The notes under the pieces were generated by a model. It saw only the letters and a list, made by a program, of their open reading frames with translations. It was not told the origin of the DNA and made no database searches. A stretch of 64,000 nucleotides of DNA. Origin: CAZENU01 sp965117035. Lineage in GTDB: Bacteria > Chloroflexota > Dehalococcoidia > Lucifugimonadales > CAZENU01. Both the position numbers and the translations under genes were made by a program. This document shows, in pieces, positions 8,728-17,765 of the stretch. Location: contig OZ220748.1 of the NCBI GenBank assembly GCA_965117035.1, positions 1,054,001 to 1,118,000 of the forward strand, given 5' to 3'. Position 1 is the first letter of the stretch; every line of letters begins with the position of its first letter.

Positions 8728-9170
8728 CCTCCACCAGGAACTCCCGTCCCATCGAAATCCTGCTCGTCGAAGACAGCCCCGGCGACGTGCGCCTCACGCA
8801 GGAGGCCCTCAAGGAGGCCAAGGTCCGCAACAACCTGACCGTCGCCCGCGACGGCCAGGAGGCGATGGAGCTGCTCGACGGCGGCGAGGCCAAAGACGAC
8901 GTCCCCCGCCCCGACCTGATCCTGCTCGACCTCAACCTGCCCAGGAAGACCGGCCGCGAGGTGCTCGAGGAGGTCAAGGGCGATCCGGCGCTGAGGAGGA
9001 TACCCGTCGTGATCCTGACGACCTCCAACGAGGAGCGCGACGTGCTGGGGTCGTACGACCTGCACGCCAACGCCTACATCACCAAGCCCGTCGACCTCGA
9101 CCAGTTCATCGACGTCGTCGTCTCGATCCAGGACTTCTGGCTGGAGATCGTCACCCTGCCCCCGACGTGA
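8724..9170 (+). CDS. single-domain response regulator (Rcp1-like)
   Basis: 148-residue receiver domain only, no output domain. Acidic pocket from VEDSPGD, phosphoacceptor Asp69 (LILLDLNLP), the switch Thr in VVILTTS, and Lys in ITKPVD. The extended loop and NxP style are those of cyanobacterial Rcp1-type regulators that pair with GAF/phytochrome kinases. ATG 8724 overlaps the kinase stop (ATGA). With no DNA-binding domain, it probably acts by protein contact or passes phosphate to another protein. Confidence 0.92.
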   Translation: MTSTRNSRPIEILLVEDSPGDVRLTQEALKEAKVRNNLTVARDGQEAMELLDGGEAKDDVPRPDLILLDLNLPRKTGREVLEEVKGDPALRRIPVVILTTSNEERDVLGSYDLHANAYITKPVDLDQFIDVVVSIQDFWLEIVTLPPT

Positions 9171-9180
9171 CGGGGCAGGT

Positions 9181-9212
9181 AGTGAATAGTGGATAGTTGG
9201 TAGTGGATAGTT
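9181..9212. repeat. TAGTGGATAGT dispersed repeat
   Basis: AGTGAATAGTGGATAGTTGG followed by TAGTGGATAGTT lies just after the response-regulator stop. The same wording recurs at 32094-32128, also directly after a stop codon. The gap 9171-9395 between convergent genes also contains an 8-bp inverted repeat CGGATGTG (9220-9227) / CACATCCG (9248-9255). Confidence 0.65.
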
Positions 9213-9395
9213 CGGACGTCGGATGTGTTGTCGCCCGGACATAGCAGCACATCCGGCGCCGGCAACTGTTCAGACTCGAGGTGTCCACACAACCGGATAA
9301 GGCGTCGGGCCGCTCAAGGCGAACGGACAATGCTGTCACATCCGCGCTGCCATGTCCGGAGGTCTGGTCTCGGATGACTGTTCGCGCGCCGGCCG

Positions 9396-10262
9396 CTAGC
9401 CGCCGAAAGGCCACCACCACTTCTTCTTCGTCGTCGTTGCCTGGCCCAGGGTCAGAGCGCCGCCGAACACGGTCGGGTCCAGCGCAATCAGCTGGTCCTG
9501 CTCCTCCGGGGAAAACTCCCCCACGAGCTCGCGGACGAGCGACATGTGGGCCTCGGCCCTGTCTCCCGAGAGCCCGGCCGCGATAGACTCGTAGGTCGAC
9601 GCGACCTTCTTCGCCGCTTCGGGTTCCAGCCGCAGCCAGACCTTCAGCCGGGACAGCGTGAAGTCGCGCCGCTGAGTCCCCGGCAGGTCGAGCACCGAGT
9701 CCGCCAGCGCCTGCATCCGGCCGACGCGGTCCTCCTCGGCGAGGCCCGCCAGCTCGGTGTACTCGGCGACCATGCTCTCTTCACGCTCTTCGGCCTCGCT
9801 GCGTGCCATGGCCTTCCAGGCTTCGGCGCCCTCTATGCGGGTGACGAGCCGGGGCACGAGTCCCTTCGCTATCGTGTCGAACCGGCTCGTCTCCAGCGGC
9901 TTGCGGATGTAGCTCCTCACCGCCAGCCCATAGGAGACGAGCATGTCTTCCTGCGCCTGCGACGACGTGAGGATCATCACCGGGATGTGCCGCAGGTGGG
10001 GCTGCTCCCTGATCTCGCGCATCACCTGGAACCCGTCCTTCTTGGGCAGGTTCAGATCGAGGAAGATCAGGTCCGGCAGCGGCGCTTCCGCGAACTCTCC
10101 CTGCCTCAGCAGCCGCGCCATCGCGCCCTCGCCGTCCTCGGCCACGTCCAGCTCGTTCGGGTACGCCGACTCCGAGAGCGCCTCCTGGGTCAACCGGGCG
10201 TCGCCGGGGTTGTCCTCCACCAGCAGCGACCGAATGGGATTGTCCTGGGACTCAGATGTCAT
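9396..10262 (-). CDS. response regulator with uncharacterised C-terminal domain
   Basis: 288 residues. Residues 1-140 are an Rcp1-like receiver (VEDNPGD; phosphoacceptor Asp69 in FLDLNLPKKDGF; KPLE), close to the one at 8724-9170. Residues 150-275 are an acidic, mainly helical region that I cannot assign; it has no helix-turn-helix or enzymatic motif. The extreme C-terminus is KKKWWWPFGG, a basic-aromatic tail that could insert at the membrane surface. ATG at 10262 follows CCAGGAGG. It is the last gene of the minus-strand run from 17.8 kb and converges on the kinase/regulator pair, suggesting one signalling set. Confidence 0.85.
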   Translation of the reverse strand: MTSESQDNPIRSLLVEDNPGDARLTQEALSESAYPNELDVAEDGEGAMARLLRQGEFAEAPLPDLIFLDLNLPKKDGFQVMREIREQPHLRHIPVMILTSSQAQEDMLVSYGLAVRSYIRKPLETSRFDTIAKGLVPRLVTRIEGAEAWKAMARSEAEEREESMVAEYTELAGLAEEDRVGRMQALADSVLDLPGTQRRDFTLSRLKVWLRLEPEAAKKVASTYESIAAGLSGDRAEAHMSLVRELVGEFSPEEQDQLIALDPTVFGGALTLGQATTTKKKWWWPFGG

Positions 10263-10318
10263 GGTGTGCCTCCTGGCCTCTTTGCGGAGAGTATCGGAAC
10301 GACGGGTGGCCCGCTGGC

Positions 10319-11338
10319 CTAGATCGTCCTGAGCTTGCGCGACGTGACCCGGGGCGCGACCTGGTCTTCGCTGAGCGGGATCGCCTGTTTCTCGTATATC
10401 TGGACGCGGAACCCGTGGTACTCCGCGACGTACATGCGCTTCCGGTCGTCCACCACCACGGACCGCGGCACCCGGAACCGCTTCTGCGGCTCCAGGCGCG
10501 ACATCTCGCGGAGCATCAGCGGCGTCGCCTGCGGCAGCATGTACTCGATCATCGTCTTCGACAGCGTGGCGTCCCCGATGAACTTCTCGACGTACCTGCC
10601 CTCTTCGCTGAAGAGCTGCACGCGGTTGTTGCCGGCGTCCGCCACGTAGATGTCGCCATCCGAGTCGACCGCGACTCCCGAGGGCCGGTTGAATTCGCCG
10701 TCGCCGTCGCCCGATCTGCCCAGGGAGAAGATGAACCGGCCGTCGGCGGTGAACTTCTGGATCCTGTCGTTGCGCCAGTCGACGACGTAGACGTCCCCGA
10801 TCTCGTCGACGGCGATCCCCCAGGGCATGTCGAATTGGCCGTCGCCGTCGCCGTACTCGCCCCACTTCAGGATGAACCGGCCGTCCTTCGTGAACTTCTG
10901 CACCCGGTGGTTCATCGTGTCGACGACGTACAGGTTCTCGTCGGCGTCGAACGCGAGCCCCGCGGGGCGGTCGATCTGCCCGTCGCCGCTGCCGTGCTCG
11001 CCCCACTTGGAGACGAACGCGCCGTCGGGCCGCATGAAGGTGATCCGGTGCAGCGCCGAGTCGGAGATCACCAGCGTCTCCTCCCGGTCTACGACTATCG
11101 AGATCGGCCAGATGAACTGGCCGTCCCCGTCGCCCACCCCGCCCACGTGGCCCAGGAAGTCGTCCTCGAACGTGATCGTGGCGACGCCGGTGTTGGGCGA
11201 TATCTCCATGGAGCACAGGCAGTAGATGCGCCCCTCGCTGCCGAGCGCGATGTCCACCGGATGGTTGACGTTGCGGCGCATCCCCACCGTCTTCAGGTAG
11301 GGGAACCCGGCCCTCAGCAACGCGTACGGTCTCGGCAT
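10319..11338 (-). CDS. NHL-repeat beta-propeller protein
   Basis: 339 residues made almost entirely of NHL repeats of about 45-50 residues, each with a GDGDGQF-like turn, a P-x-G-I/V-A-V-D strand, DIYVAD/VYVVDW and N-x-R-V/I-Q-K/L-F. I count about six blades. No signal peptide is evident at the chosen start (ATG 11338), so it may be cytoplasmic, or the start may differ. Such propellers bind proteins, RNA or ligands; no catalytic role is implied. It lies 27 bp after the DUF1800 stop in the same run. Confidence 0.88.
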   Translation of the reverse strand: MPRPYALLRAGFPYLKTVGMRRNVNHPVDIALGSEGRIYCLCSMEISPNTGVATITFEDDFLGHVGGVGDGDGQFIWPISIVVDREETLVISDSALHRITFMRPDGAFVSKWGEHGSGDGQIDRPAGLAFDADENLYVVDTMNHRVQKFTKDGRFILKWGEYGDGDGQFDMPWGIAVDEIGDVYVVDWRNDRIQKFTADGRFIFSLGRSGDGDGEFNRPSGVAVDSDGDIYVADAGNNRVQLFSEEGRYVEKFIGDATLSKTMIEYMLPQATPLMLREMSRLEPQKRFRVPRSVVVDDRKRMYVAEYHGFRVQIYEKQAIPLSEDQVAPRVTSRKLRTI

Positions 11339-11365
11339 CCTGCGCTCCTCGGTGAGACGGCCCTG

Positions 11366-12757
11366 CTAGGCGAACTGGTACTCGCGCGTCGATACCGCGA
11401 GCTGCAGCGCCCGCGCTATCAGCGCCTCGCTCCGCTCGCGGTCCGCCTCCGTCTCGAAGCGCAGGTCGCCGTCCGAGCGGAAGTGGTCCAGCAGGCTGCC
11501 ACGGGTGACGTCGCTGACCACGACTGGCCCGACCAGGTCGAGGGTGCGGTCGACGAGGTCCGACGGGGAGATCGCCGAGCCGTCGCCGCTGAGCCTGTCG
11601 ACCAGGTACCTGACGCCCGGCTTGGTGACGTCGCCCAGCTCGTCGGCCGCGAAGTTGACCCGCTCGGTCAGCGCGCCGCCGTCTATCCACTCCTGACCCG
11701 TGTGCCAGCCCTCGACGGTCGGCGGGTTGGTCAGGTGCTGGCCCATGTATTCCGGGGCCTCGCCGAGCTGCACCAGGCCGGGGTCGGGGAACCGGTGCGT
11801 GCCCGACAGCTTGACCGTGCCGGCCACCAGCTCGGCCGGGCTCTTCACCCGGGCGTAGCGCGCCTCCTTGAAGAAATCGGAGGTGAACAGCAGCCGCAGC
11901 ACCGGCCGCAGGCTGCCGCCGGTCTCGATGAACTTCCGCGAGAGCGCCTCGATCGCCGCCGGGTCGCGCGGCGGCTCGACCGACCATGCCGGGACCTGCG
12001 CCTCGTCGGCCACGAAGAAGCTGTACAGGTGCCTGGAAACGAACTCAGCCGTCGCCGGCTGGCGGACGATTATGTCGATCACGTCCTCGCCGTTGAAGTT
12101 GCCGGTGTGGCCCAGGAACGACTTCGGCGCCTCGTCGTGGTCCTCGGGCAGGTACTCGAACTCCGGGAGGTAGTGGCCGCAAGGGTACAGCGGAATCGGC
12201 TGCGTGAACGTCCACCCGGTGAACGCGCGGGCGCACTCCTTCACGTCGTCCTCGGTGTAGCTCCCGATACCCATCGAGAACAGCTCCAGCACCTCCCGGC
12301 CGTAGTTCTCGTTGAGCTCGTCCTTGTGGTTCTCCGAGTTGTCCAGCCAGGAGATCATCAGCGGGTCCCTGGACACCTCGACCAGGATCGTTCGCCAGTC
12401 GGTCAGCGCGATGCGGCGGAACAGGTCGAGCTGGACCAGGTGCGAAAACGGCGCCCCGTCCTTCGAGTACGCCGTCGCCAGGACGTGATGGAGGAAGAGC
12501 ACCATCTTCTCCTCCAGCGGCCGCTTCGTGTTGATCATGCGGTACAGCCACGTCCCCGGGTTGTTGTGGATCGTGATCTCGGGATAGTACCGGTCGAGCA
12601 CGTCCTCCTCGATCTCGGGGAACCGCTCCGGGTTCAGCAGGTCGTCGACGAGGGATTCGTAGCTGCGGGTCGACAGCTCCTCCAGCTCCTGGCGCGTGGC
12701 GCCGAACCCGGCGCGTCGCATCAGGTGGGCCGTCAGGGCCAGGTCGTTGTCGGACAT
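11366..12757 (-). CDS. DUF1800 domain protein
   Basis: 463 residues, matching DUF1800 in full: an N-terminal helical block (HLMRRAGFGATRQELEEL), NPGTWLYRMINTKRPLEEKMVLFLHHV, NYGREVLELFSMGIGSYTEDDVKE, and a C-terminal region with LSGTHRFPDPG. The function of the family is unknown; DUF1800 and DUF1501 genes are almost always adjacent and thought to act together, often exported. No signal peptide is seen here, unlike many members. The DUF1501 partner ends 40 bp upstream of its start. Confidence 0.9.
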   Translation of the reverse strand: MSDNDLALTAHLMRRAGFGATRQELEELSTRSYESLVDDLLNPERFPEIEEDVLDRYYPEITIHNNPGTWLYRMINTKRPLEEKMVLFLHHVLATAYSKDGAPFSHLVQLDLFRRIALTDWRTILVEVSRDPLMISWLDNSENHKDELNENYGREVLELFSMGIGSYTEDDVKECARAFTGWTFTQPIPLYPCGHYLPEFEYLPEDHDEAPKSFLGHTGNFNGEDVIDIIVRQPATAEFVSRHLYSFFVADEAQVPAWSVEPPRDPAAIEALSRKFIETGGSLRPVLRLLFTSDFFKEARYARVKSPAELVAGTVKLSGTHRFPDPGLVQLGEAPEYMGQHLTNPPTVEGWHTGQEWIDGGALTERVNFAADELGDVTKPGVRYLVDRLSGDGSAISPSDLVDRTLDLVGPVVVSDVTRGSLLDHFRSDGDLRFETEADRERSEALIARALQLAVSTREYQFA

Positions 12758-12796
12758 GGCGTCCTCCGTGTGCGGCTAGCGCCGCGAGCGGTCCGG

Positions 12797-13933
12797 CTAC
12801 GCGGCGAAGGCGTCCATCTGCTCGAAGGTCCCGTTCACGATGGGCGCGGGGTCGAGCCCCATCCACTGCTCCAGGACGGTCGAGTACAGCCCGCGGAAGT
12901 CGACCGTGTGCTGCATGTCCTCGCCACCCTCCCAGTCCCGGCGGTCCAGCGACGGGTACTCGGCGTAGAGCCCGCCCGCGACGCGGTCGCCGATGATGAA
13001 CGCGCCGCCGCCCGTGCCGTGGTCCGTGCCGCCGCCGTTGTCCAGCATCCTGCGCCCGAACTCGGTGAAGATCAGCATTGTGACCTCGTCGGAGGCGTCG
13101 TGGGCCCTGAGGTCCTGGAAGAAGTCGGATATCGCCGCCGAGAGGTCGGTCAGCAGCACGGGGTGGTCCTTGAGCTGGTTGGCGTGCGTGTCGTACCCGC
13201 CGTGGCTCGTGTAGAAGATGCGCGTGCCCAGTCCCGCCAGGTGCACCCTCGCCACGTCCCGCAGGCTGCGCGCGATCGCCGTGTCGGCGTACTCGACGTC
13301 CGACGTGTACCTGGCCGGAGCGGCCCTGAGGACGTCGGCGCCCTTGAGCACGTCGTTGCCCGTCTGCGACAGGTAGTCCATCACCGGGCCCGTGCCTATG
13401 GCCGGCGCGTACATCCCCTTGAACGTCTCCAGCGCCTGGGCCCGCTGCCCCGCGTCGGTGACCCCCGTGAGGATGCCGTAGTTTTCCAGGTCGCCTACCG
13501 AGCTGACCGGCACGCCCGGAGCGACCAGCGCCCGGGGCAGCCCCCGGCCGATGTTGACGGCGGTGAGAACGTTTTCCTTGTTGGGATCGATCTCCCTGGT
13601 CGCCCGGCCGAGCCACCCTTCCGTCCCGATTTCGATCGGCTCGCACGTGTGCCACACGTCCATCGCCCGGAAGTGGGACCGGCTCGATCCCTCGTGCCCC
13701 ACGCCCTGCACGATCGCGACGTCGCCCGCGTCGTACATCTCCTTCAGCGGCGCGGCGCTGGGGTGGAAGCCGAGGCCGCCGTCGATCGGCAGCGCCTCGT
13801 CCTCGCGGACCGTGATCCGTCGCCGGGCGTCGTAGTAGTGCGGGTTCGTGTAGGGAACGACCGTGTTCATGAAGTCGTTCCCGCCCGTGAGCTGCACCAC
13901 GACCAGGACCGGCTGCCGTCCGTTCCGCGTCAT
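12797..13933 (-). CDS. DUF1501 domain protein
   Basis: 378 residues of the DUF1501 family, related to the sulfatase/alkaline-phosphatase superfamily. Typical motifs are VVVQLTGGNDFMNTVVPY at the start, GVGHEGSSRSHFRAMDVWH, and FTEFGRRMLDNGGGTDHGTGG. ATG 13933 has AGGAGGGG upstream. Many relatives carry a Tat signal; this one does not, so its location is unclear. Partner of the DUF1800 protein downstream. Confidence 0.9.
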   Translation of the reverse strand: MTRNGRQPVLVVVQLTGGNDFMNTVVPYTNPHYYDARRRITVREDEALPIDGGLGFHPSAAPLKEMYDAGDVAIVQGVGHEGSSRSHFRAMDVWHTCEPIEIGTEGWLGRATREIDPNKENVLTAVNIGRGLPRALVAPGVPVSSVGDLENYGILTGVTDAGQRAQALETFKGMYAPAIGTGPVMDYLSQTGNDVLKGADVLRAAPARYTSDVEYADTAIARSLRDVARVHLAGLGTRIFYTSHGGYDTHANQLKDHPVLLTDLSAAISDFFQDLRAHDASDEVTMLIFTEFGRRMLDNGGGTDHGTGGGAFIIGDRVAGGLYAEYPSLDRRDWEGGEDMQHTVDFRGLYSTVLEQWMGLDPAPIVNGTFEQMDAFAA

Positions 13934-13995
13934 GCTGACCCCTCCTGCGCGCTGCACGTTGACTTCGGGCGCCTGAGACGCCCCCGGGCCGCCAG

Positions 13996-14820
13996 CTACT
14001 TCAGGAGCGCCTTCGGGCGGTACTCGGCAACGGCCTCGCCGGCGGCGATGATGCTGCCGTCCATCGCCTCGAGCAGCTCGTACTTCGTCGCGCCGGCGGG
14101 CAGGTCGAGCTCCTTGTCGAGGGCGTATACCTTGATCACGTAGCCATGCGCCAGCACCGGAATGCCGGTGTAGGTATGGGACATCGGGTCGTACGTTCCG
14201 CCGCCCTGCGCTATCGAGATCGTGGACAGCGTCGGGCACGGCCCGGTGTAGCCGATCACACCGTAGTCGTTCGTTCCCTGCCGGACGTTGGGCCCGAGTG
14301 TCGCGAGCTCCGTCGTGGTCGCCAGGTGCACCGGAAGCTCGGTCGTGTCGGCGGGCAGGTTCCACAGGACCCAGTGGATCTTCGCCTCGAAGACCTCCGC
14401 CTCCGGGTCGATCACGTCAGGGTCGTCCATGATCAGCGCCAGGCTGACGGTGCCCTCGGGCACGTTGGCGATGTTCAGCGGGGGCGACTTGTCCAGCCCG
14501 ACCTCCCACTCGCCCTTCTGGTTCAGGTTGCGCTGCTTGTTGCAGGTGTAGTCGATCTTCAGGCGGCGTATCCGGCTGAACACGTCGCTCGTGATCTCTA
14601 TCGTCGACGCGTCGAACGACTGCGTGAGCTTGTACACGTCGCTGGCGGCGGCCGCCGCCTCGGTCCCCGCGTCGCCGGAGGAGTCGGCCGATGCCGCTGC
14701 CTGCTGGCCGTCGCCGTCACCGCCGTCGCCGTCGCCCGACGAACAGGCCACCACCAAGGACAGGGTCAGCAGCACTGCGGCCAGTGTCAGCAGGAGCGGG
14801 ACGTTACGACGCATACCCAT
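13996..14820 (-). CDS. PEBP/YbhB-like lipoprotein
   Basis: 274 residues. Signal peptide with lipobox SLVVAC (Cys26), then a Gly/Asp/Ser/Ala linker, then a phosphatidylethanolamine-binding-protein fold from about residue 70. Family marks are PPLNIANVPEGTVSLALIMDDPD, IHWVLWNLP and GYTGPCP. The fold binds small anionic ligands; the bacterial role is unclear. It should be anchored outside the membrane. ATG 14820 follows GGAGGCC. It lies in the minus-strand run between DUF1501 and DUF4956, 52 bp below the stop of the latter. Confidence 0.88.
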   Translation of the reverse strand: MGMRRNVPLLLTLAAVLLTLSLVVACSSGDGDGGDGDGQQAAASADSSGDAGTEAAAAASDVYKLTQSFDASTIEITSDVFSRIRRLKIDYTCNKQRNLNQKGEWEVGLDKSPPLNIANVPEGTVSLALIMDDPDVIDPEAEVFEAKIHWVLWNLPADTTELPVHLATTTELATLGPNVRQGTNDYGVIGYTGPCPTLSTISIAQGGGTYDPMSHTYTGIPVLAHGYVIKVYALDKELDLPAGATKYELLEAMDGSIIAAGEAVAEYRPKALLK

Positions 14821-14871
14821 ATTTTGGCCTCCATGATACGACTGCGACTCGTCGGGCCGTAGTATACCGCC

Positions 14872-15525
14872 CTAACCTAGAAATGTCTCTACCCTGGCCG
14901 GGTGGGCGGCCTGTTCCAGCTCGCGGAAAAACGCGGGCCAGTCGAACCCCCGGCGGCGGCGGTACTGGTAGTGCAGGCTCACGCGGTCGTCCAGCGTCGA
15001 CGCCGACACCATCTTCAGGCCCGGGACCCGCTCTTCCAGGAACGCCGTCAGCCTCGACTCGGCCTCCTCGAACGAGTCGCGGTCCACCGAGATCACCAGG
15101 GTGCCCCAGGCGGTCAGTGTGAGTCGCTCGCGCGCCAGCCGCTGCACCCCTAGCGCGACGAATACGACGGCGAGAAGCACCGCCGTCAGGACGTAGTTCT
15201 CGGTCGCCGCCCCGATGGACGAGGCGATCAGGAGCAGCAGGAAGCCTATCTCGGCCGGGTCCTTCACCGGCGTCCGGAACCGGACGAACGACAGCGCCCC
15301 CACCAGCCCGATCGACAGCGCTATCGACGTCTGGATGCCCAGGAACAGCGCCGTTATCGCCGGGCCACCGATGACGAATACGCGGTGCACTCCCGCGCCG
15401 ACCTGCCGCGACCCGTAGAACAGGTGGTACATCAGGTAGACCGCGATGGACGCGGCGAGCGAGAAGCCGATCGCGGTCACTGCGTCGGCCAGGCCTACCG
15501 GCGAGTCGATCAGACCGTCGAGCAA
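14872..15525 (-). CDS. DUF4956 membrane protein
   Basis: 217 residues. Four or so N-terminal membrane helices (to about residue 125) carry the family mark LSFVRFRTPVKDPAEIGFLLLLIA, followed by a soluble alpha/beta domain of about 85 residues. The start is the TTG at 15525, preceded by AGGGGATGG. DUF4956 genes are typically found with VTC-domain and CotH genes, as here, and may form a membrane system handling polyphosphate or surface-protein phosphorylation; that role is inferred from context only. Confidence 0.88.
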   Translation of the reverse strand: MLDGLIDSPVGLADAVTAIGFSLAASIAVYLMYHLFYGSRQVGAGVHRVFVIGGPAITALFLGIQTSIALSIGLVGALSFVRFRTPVKDPAEIGFLLLLIASSIGAATENYVLTAVLLAVVFVALGVQRLARERLTLTAWGTLVISVDRDSFEEAESRLTAFLEERVPGLKMVSASTLDDRVSLHYQYRRRRGFDWPAFFRELEQAAHPARVETFLG

Positions 15526-15540
15526 TTGTCCATCCCCTGC

Positions 15541-16293
15541 CTACGTTTCGGGCCACACGCCGGAGGGCCAGCGCCCGCCGACCGCCTCAGTCTCGAACAG
15601 GTGCGCCCCCAGGCACTGGCAGTACTTCGAGTATCTGCTCCAGCCCGCTTCGAGCAGACGCAGCCGGCGCAGCGACGCCGGCAGCTCGGCGTCCGGGCCC
15701 TTTACCTCCACGACCCCTCCGGGCAGCCGGACGTCGAACGCACCCGCGCCGATGTCCTTCGCCACCAGTATCGACGCGATCTCAGTGTCCAGGGAGACCC
15801 GCACGCCCGAGAGCATGTCGACCAGCCGGCGCCGGCGGTACGAGACGGCCACGACCGGCCGCAGCCGCGCGCCTGCATGATGGCCCATTTCCGCCAGCGT
15901 ATCAACAAGAGCCCGCCTGTCGATCACCCCCTCGAACAGCCTGTCCGGACGCAGCCGCTCGGCCGGCACGCTGAAGGGCCTGCGCCGCTTGCTTGTCGAC
16001 AGCCCCCGTCTCGTCTTGCGCTCGAGGAACACCGTGGCCACCGCGCCGGCGGCGGAGGCGTCGTACCAGCGCAGCCGTACCTTGTGTCGCTCCCACTCGC
16101 CCGACGCCGAGTCCGCGTAGCTGTCGAGCTCGTCCGTGTCGAAGTACAGGCTGGTCACCCGCCCGCCCGGGTACTCAGGATCGTTGCGGCACACCTGCCG
16201 CAGCACGGCGTACGCGAGGTCTTCCCTGCCCGGCGGCAGATAGAACTTGCGCTCGATGCGCGTCGCGGCGGCCGTGTCCCGGACGGCGTCCAC
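15541..16293 (-). CDS. VTC-domain protein (polyphosphate polymerase-like)
   Basis: About 250 residues of the VTC/CYTH-type tunnel fold. Motifs include ERKFYLPPG, TSLYFDTDELDSY, KVRLRWYD, VFLERKTRRGLSTSKRR and VAVSYRRRRLVDMLSGVRVS, matching the basic residues that line the phosphate tunnel in yeast Vtc4. Bacterial stand-alone VTC proteins are presumed polyphosphate polymerases or CYTH-type phosphohydrolases. Start uncertain: the GTG at 16293 is used; another GTG at 16317 would overlap the cotH-like stop. Middle gene of the CotH-VTC-DUF4956 operon. Confidence 0.88.
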   Translation of the reverse strand: MDAVRDTAAATRIERKFYLPPGREDLAYAVLRQVCRNDPEYPGGRVTSLYFDTDELDSYADSASGEWERHKVRLRWYDASAAGAVATVFLERKTRRGLSTSKRRRPFSVPAERLRPDRLFEGVIDRRALVDTLAEMGHHAGARLRPVVAVSYRRRRLVDMLSGVRVSLDTEIASILVAKDIGAGAFDVRLPGGVVEVKGPDAELPASLRRLRLLEAGWSRYSKYCQCLGAHLFETEAVGGRWPSGVWPET

Positions 16294-16298
16294 GCGGC

Positions 16299-17765
16299 CT
16301 ACGCCCCCGCGCCGCACGCGACATCCGACGCGCCGTTACCCGCGGCCCGCCCGGACGCGCTCGGCCTGGCTCCGGAGAGCTGCCGGCGCACGGACTCGAC
16401 CCGCGCGGCGACGAAGCTCTTCAGCTCAGCCACGGCCGCCGGCGAGTCGAGCGTCGAGGCCGGCAGATCGTAGTCGAGCTCGGACAGGCGGCGACGCTCG
16501 GCCGCCTGCACGTCCTCGACCAGCGGAGCGAGCAGGCCCGCGAGCCGGTCGATCCTCGCCTCGGCCGCTCCCGGGGCCAGCGGGCCATCGACCAGGTCGC
16601 GCACATAGCCGCGGTAGGCGTCGAGGTACGGCGGGTGCCCCAGCAACCGCGCAACCAGCGGCCGGCTGGACGACGCCCCCGCCGTCGGCTCGTCGACGTA
16701 GAGCTCGATCAGCCGCCGCCGCTCGATGCCGCAGCCGAACGTCCCGAACGCCTCGTTCATGTCCCATGGGACCATCGTGAACCTGCCGTCCTCTTCGTAC
16801 AGGTAGTAATTTTGGGCCGAGCCGAGGTAGCTGTCCAGGTGCACCGCGACGGCCGACACGGCGAGAAAGCGCAGCGCGCCATCCACGTCCAGCACGCGCT
16901 CGATGGCTTCGGGGAACGTCGAGTCGGGCTCGTTGTTCAGCACGTCGAGGAACCGCAGCAGCGCGGCGTGGTCGGGCCGGTTCTCGTTCGTCTTCAGCCC
17001 CGCGGCGGAGATGAAGCCCTCCGGCCCCATATCGCGCAGGCCAGGACTCTGCCGGCCCTCGTCGACGGCGCCCAGCAGGTCGCTGAGGCTGCCGCCGCCG
17101 AGTTTCATCTCCGTCGACGCGGCCCGGAGCGATGGCCCGGCGACGTCGGCCTCCGTCCAGCCCAGCGGGCCAGCCATGCCGGCGGGCTTGTACAGGTTGC
17201 CGCGGTCCGAGTCGAAGTGGCGGGCGAGGAACGTCCGGTCGACGTGCTCGACCAGCGCGTATGCGCCGAGGCGGGTCCCGTTCACCCAAACGGCGGCGAA
17301 CGCCGTCCGGGGCGCGGGGACTCCCATCTCGGCGAACAGCTCCGGCGCCAGTCGGGCGCGGAGCAGCAGGTGGTACTTGAAGCCCGTGTTCAGGTCGATC
17401 TTCCGCAGGCCGTCGAAGCTGCGGGCGGAGTTGAGCAGGTTGAAGTCGACCGTCAGGCCGAACTGCGGGATGCCCAGATCGGCGACGGCCTTGAGCGACG
17501 AGCTTCCCTTCGGCCGGACCGCGACGCTGCGCACCTCCTCGCCGTCGACAGCGACGTTCGCTACCGCGTACCGCTTTGCGAGCGGGTCGTCCCTCATCGC
17601 GGCCCAGGCGTCCTCCAACATCGTAATCCGCACCTCGGCAACGCGGTCGGCCGGAAAGAGGCCATCGCCCGCCCCTGCCGTCTCATCCGCGCGGCAGCCG
17701 ACCAGGCCTCCCGAGGCCGTGGCCAGCAGCACCAGCGCAACCACTGTGACGGCGGAGTGTCTCAT
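16299..17765 (-). CDS. CotH kinase family lipoprotein
   Basis: 488 residues. Signal peptide with lipobox GGLVGC (Cys24), then a CotH-type atypical protein kinase. Recognisable parts are VAVRPKGSSSLKAVADL, RKIDLNTGFKYHLLLRARLA, GAYALVEHVDRTFLARHF, a YLYEEDGRFTMVPWDMNEAFG segment that fits the metal-binding Asp/Glu region, and helical C-terminal part. CotH proteins phosphorylate surface or coat proteins. ATG 17765 is chosen because a GGAG box and a clean signal peptide follow from it. First gene of the CotH-VTC-DUF4956 operon. Confidence 0.88.
   Translation of the reverse strand: MRHSAVTVVALVLLATASGGLVGCRADETAGAGDGLFPADRVAEVRITMLEDAWAAMRDDPLAKRYAVANVAVDGEEVRSVAVRPKGSSSLKAVADLGIPQFGLTVDFNLLNSARSFDGLRKIDLNTGFKYHLLLRARLAPELFAEMGVPAPRTAFAAVWVNGTRLGAYALVEHVDRTFLARHFDSDRGNLYKPAGMAGPLGWTEADVAGPSLRAASTEMKLGGGSLSDLLGAVDEGRQSPGLRDMGPEGFISAAGLKTNENRPDHAALLRFLDVLNNEPDSTFPEAIERVLDVDGALRFLAVSAVAVHLDSYLGSAQNYYLYEEDGRFTMVPWDMNEAFGTFGCGIERRRLIELYVDEPTAGASSSRPLVARLLGHPPYLDAYRGYVRDLVDGPLAPGAAEARIDRLAGLLAPLVEDVQAAERRRLSELDYDLPASTLDSPAAVAELKSFVAARVESVRRQLSGARPSASGRAAGNGASDVACGAGA

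Noticed and set aside
10256..14143. A 1295-codon open frame on the plus strand opposite the DUF1501/DUF1800/NHL genes
   Set aside because: Arg/Val/His-rich, low-complexity translation typical of the antisense of high-GC genes; the minus strand holds recognisable families with ribosome sites.
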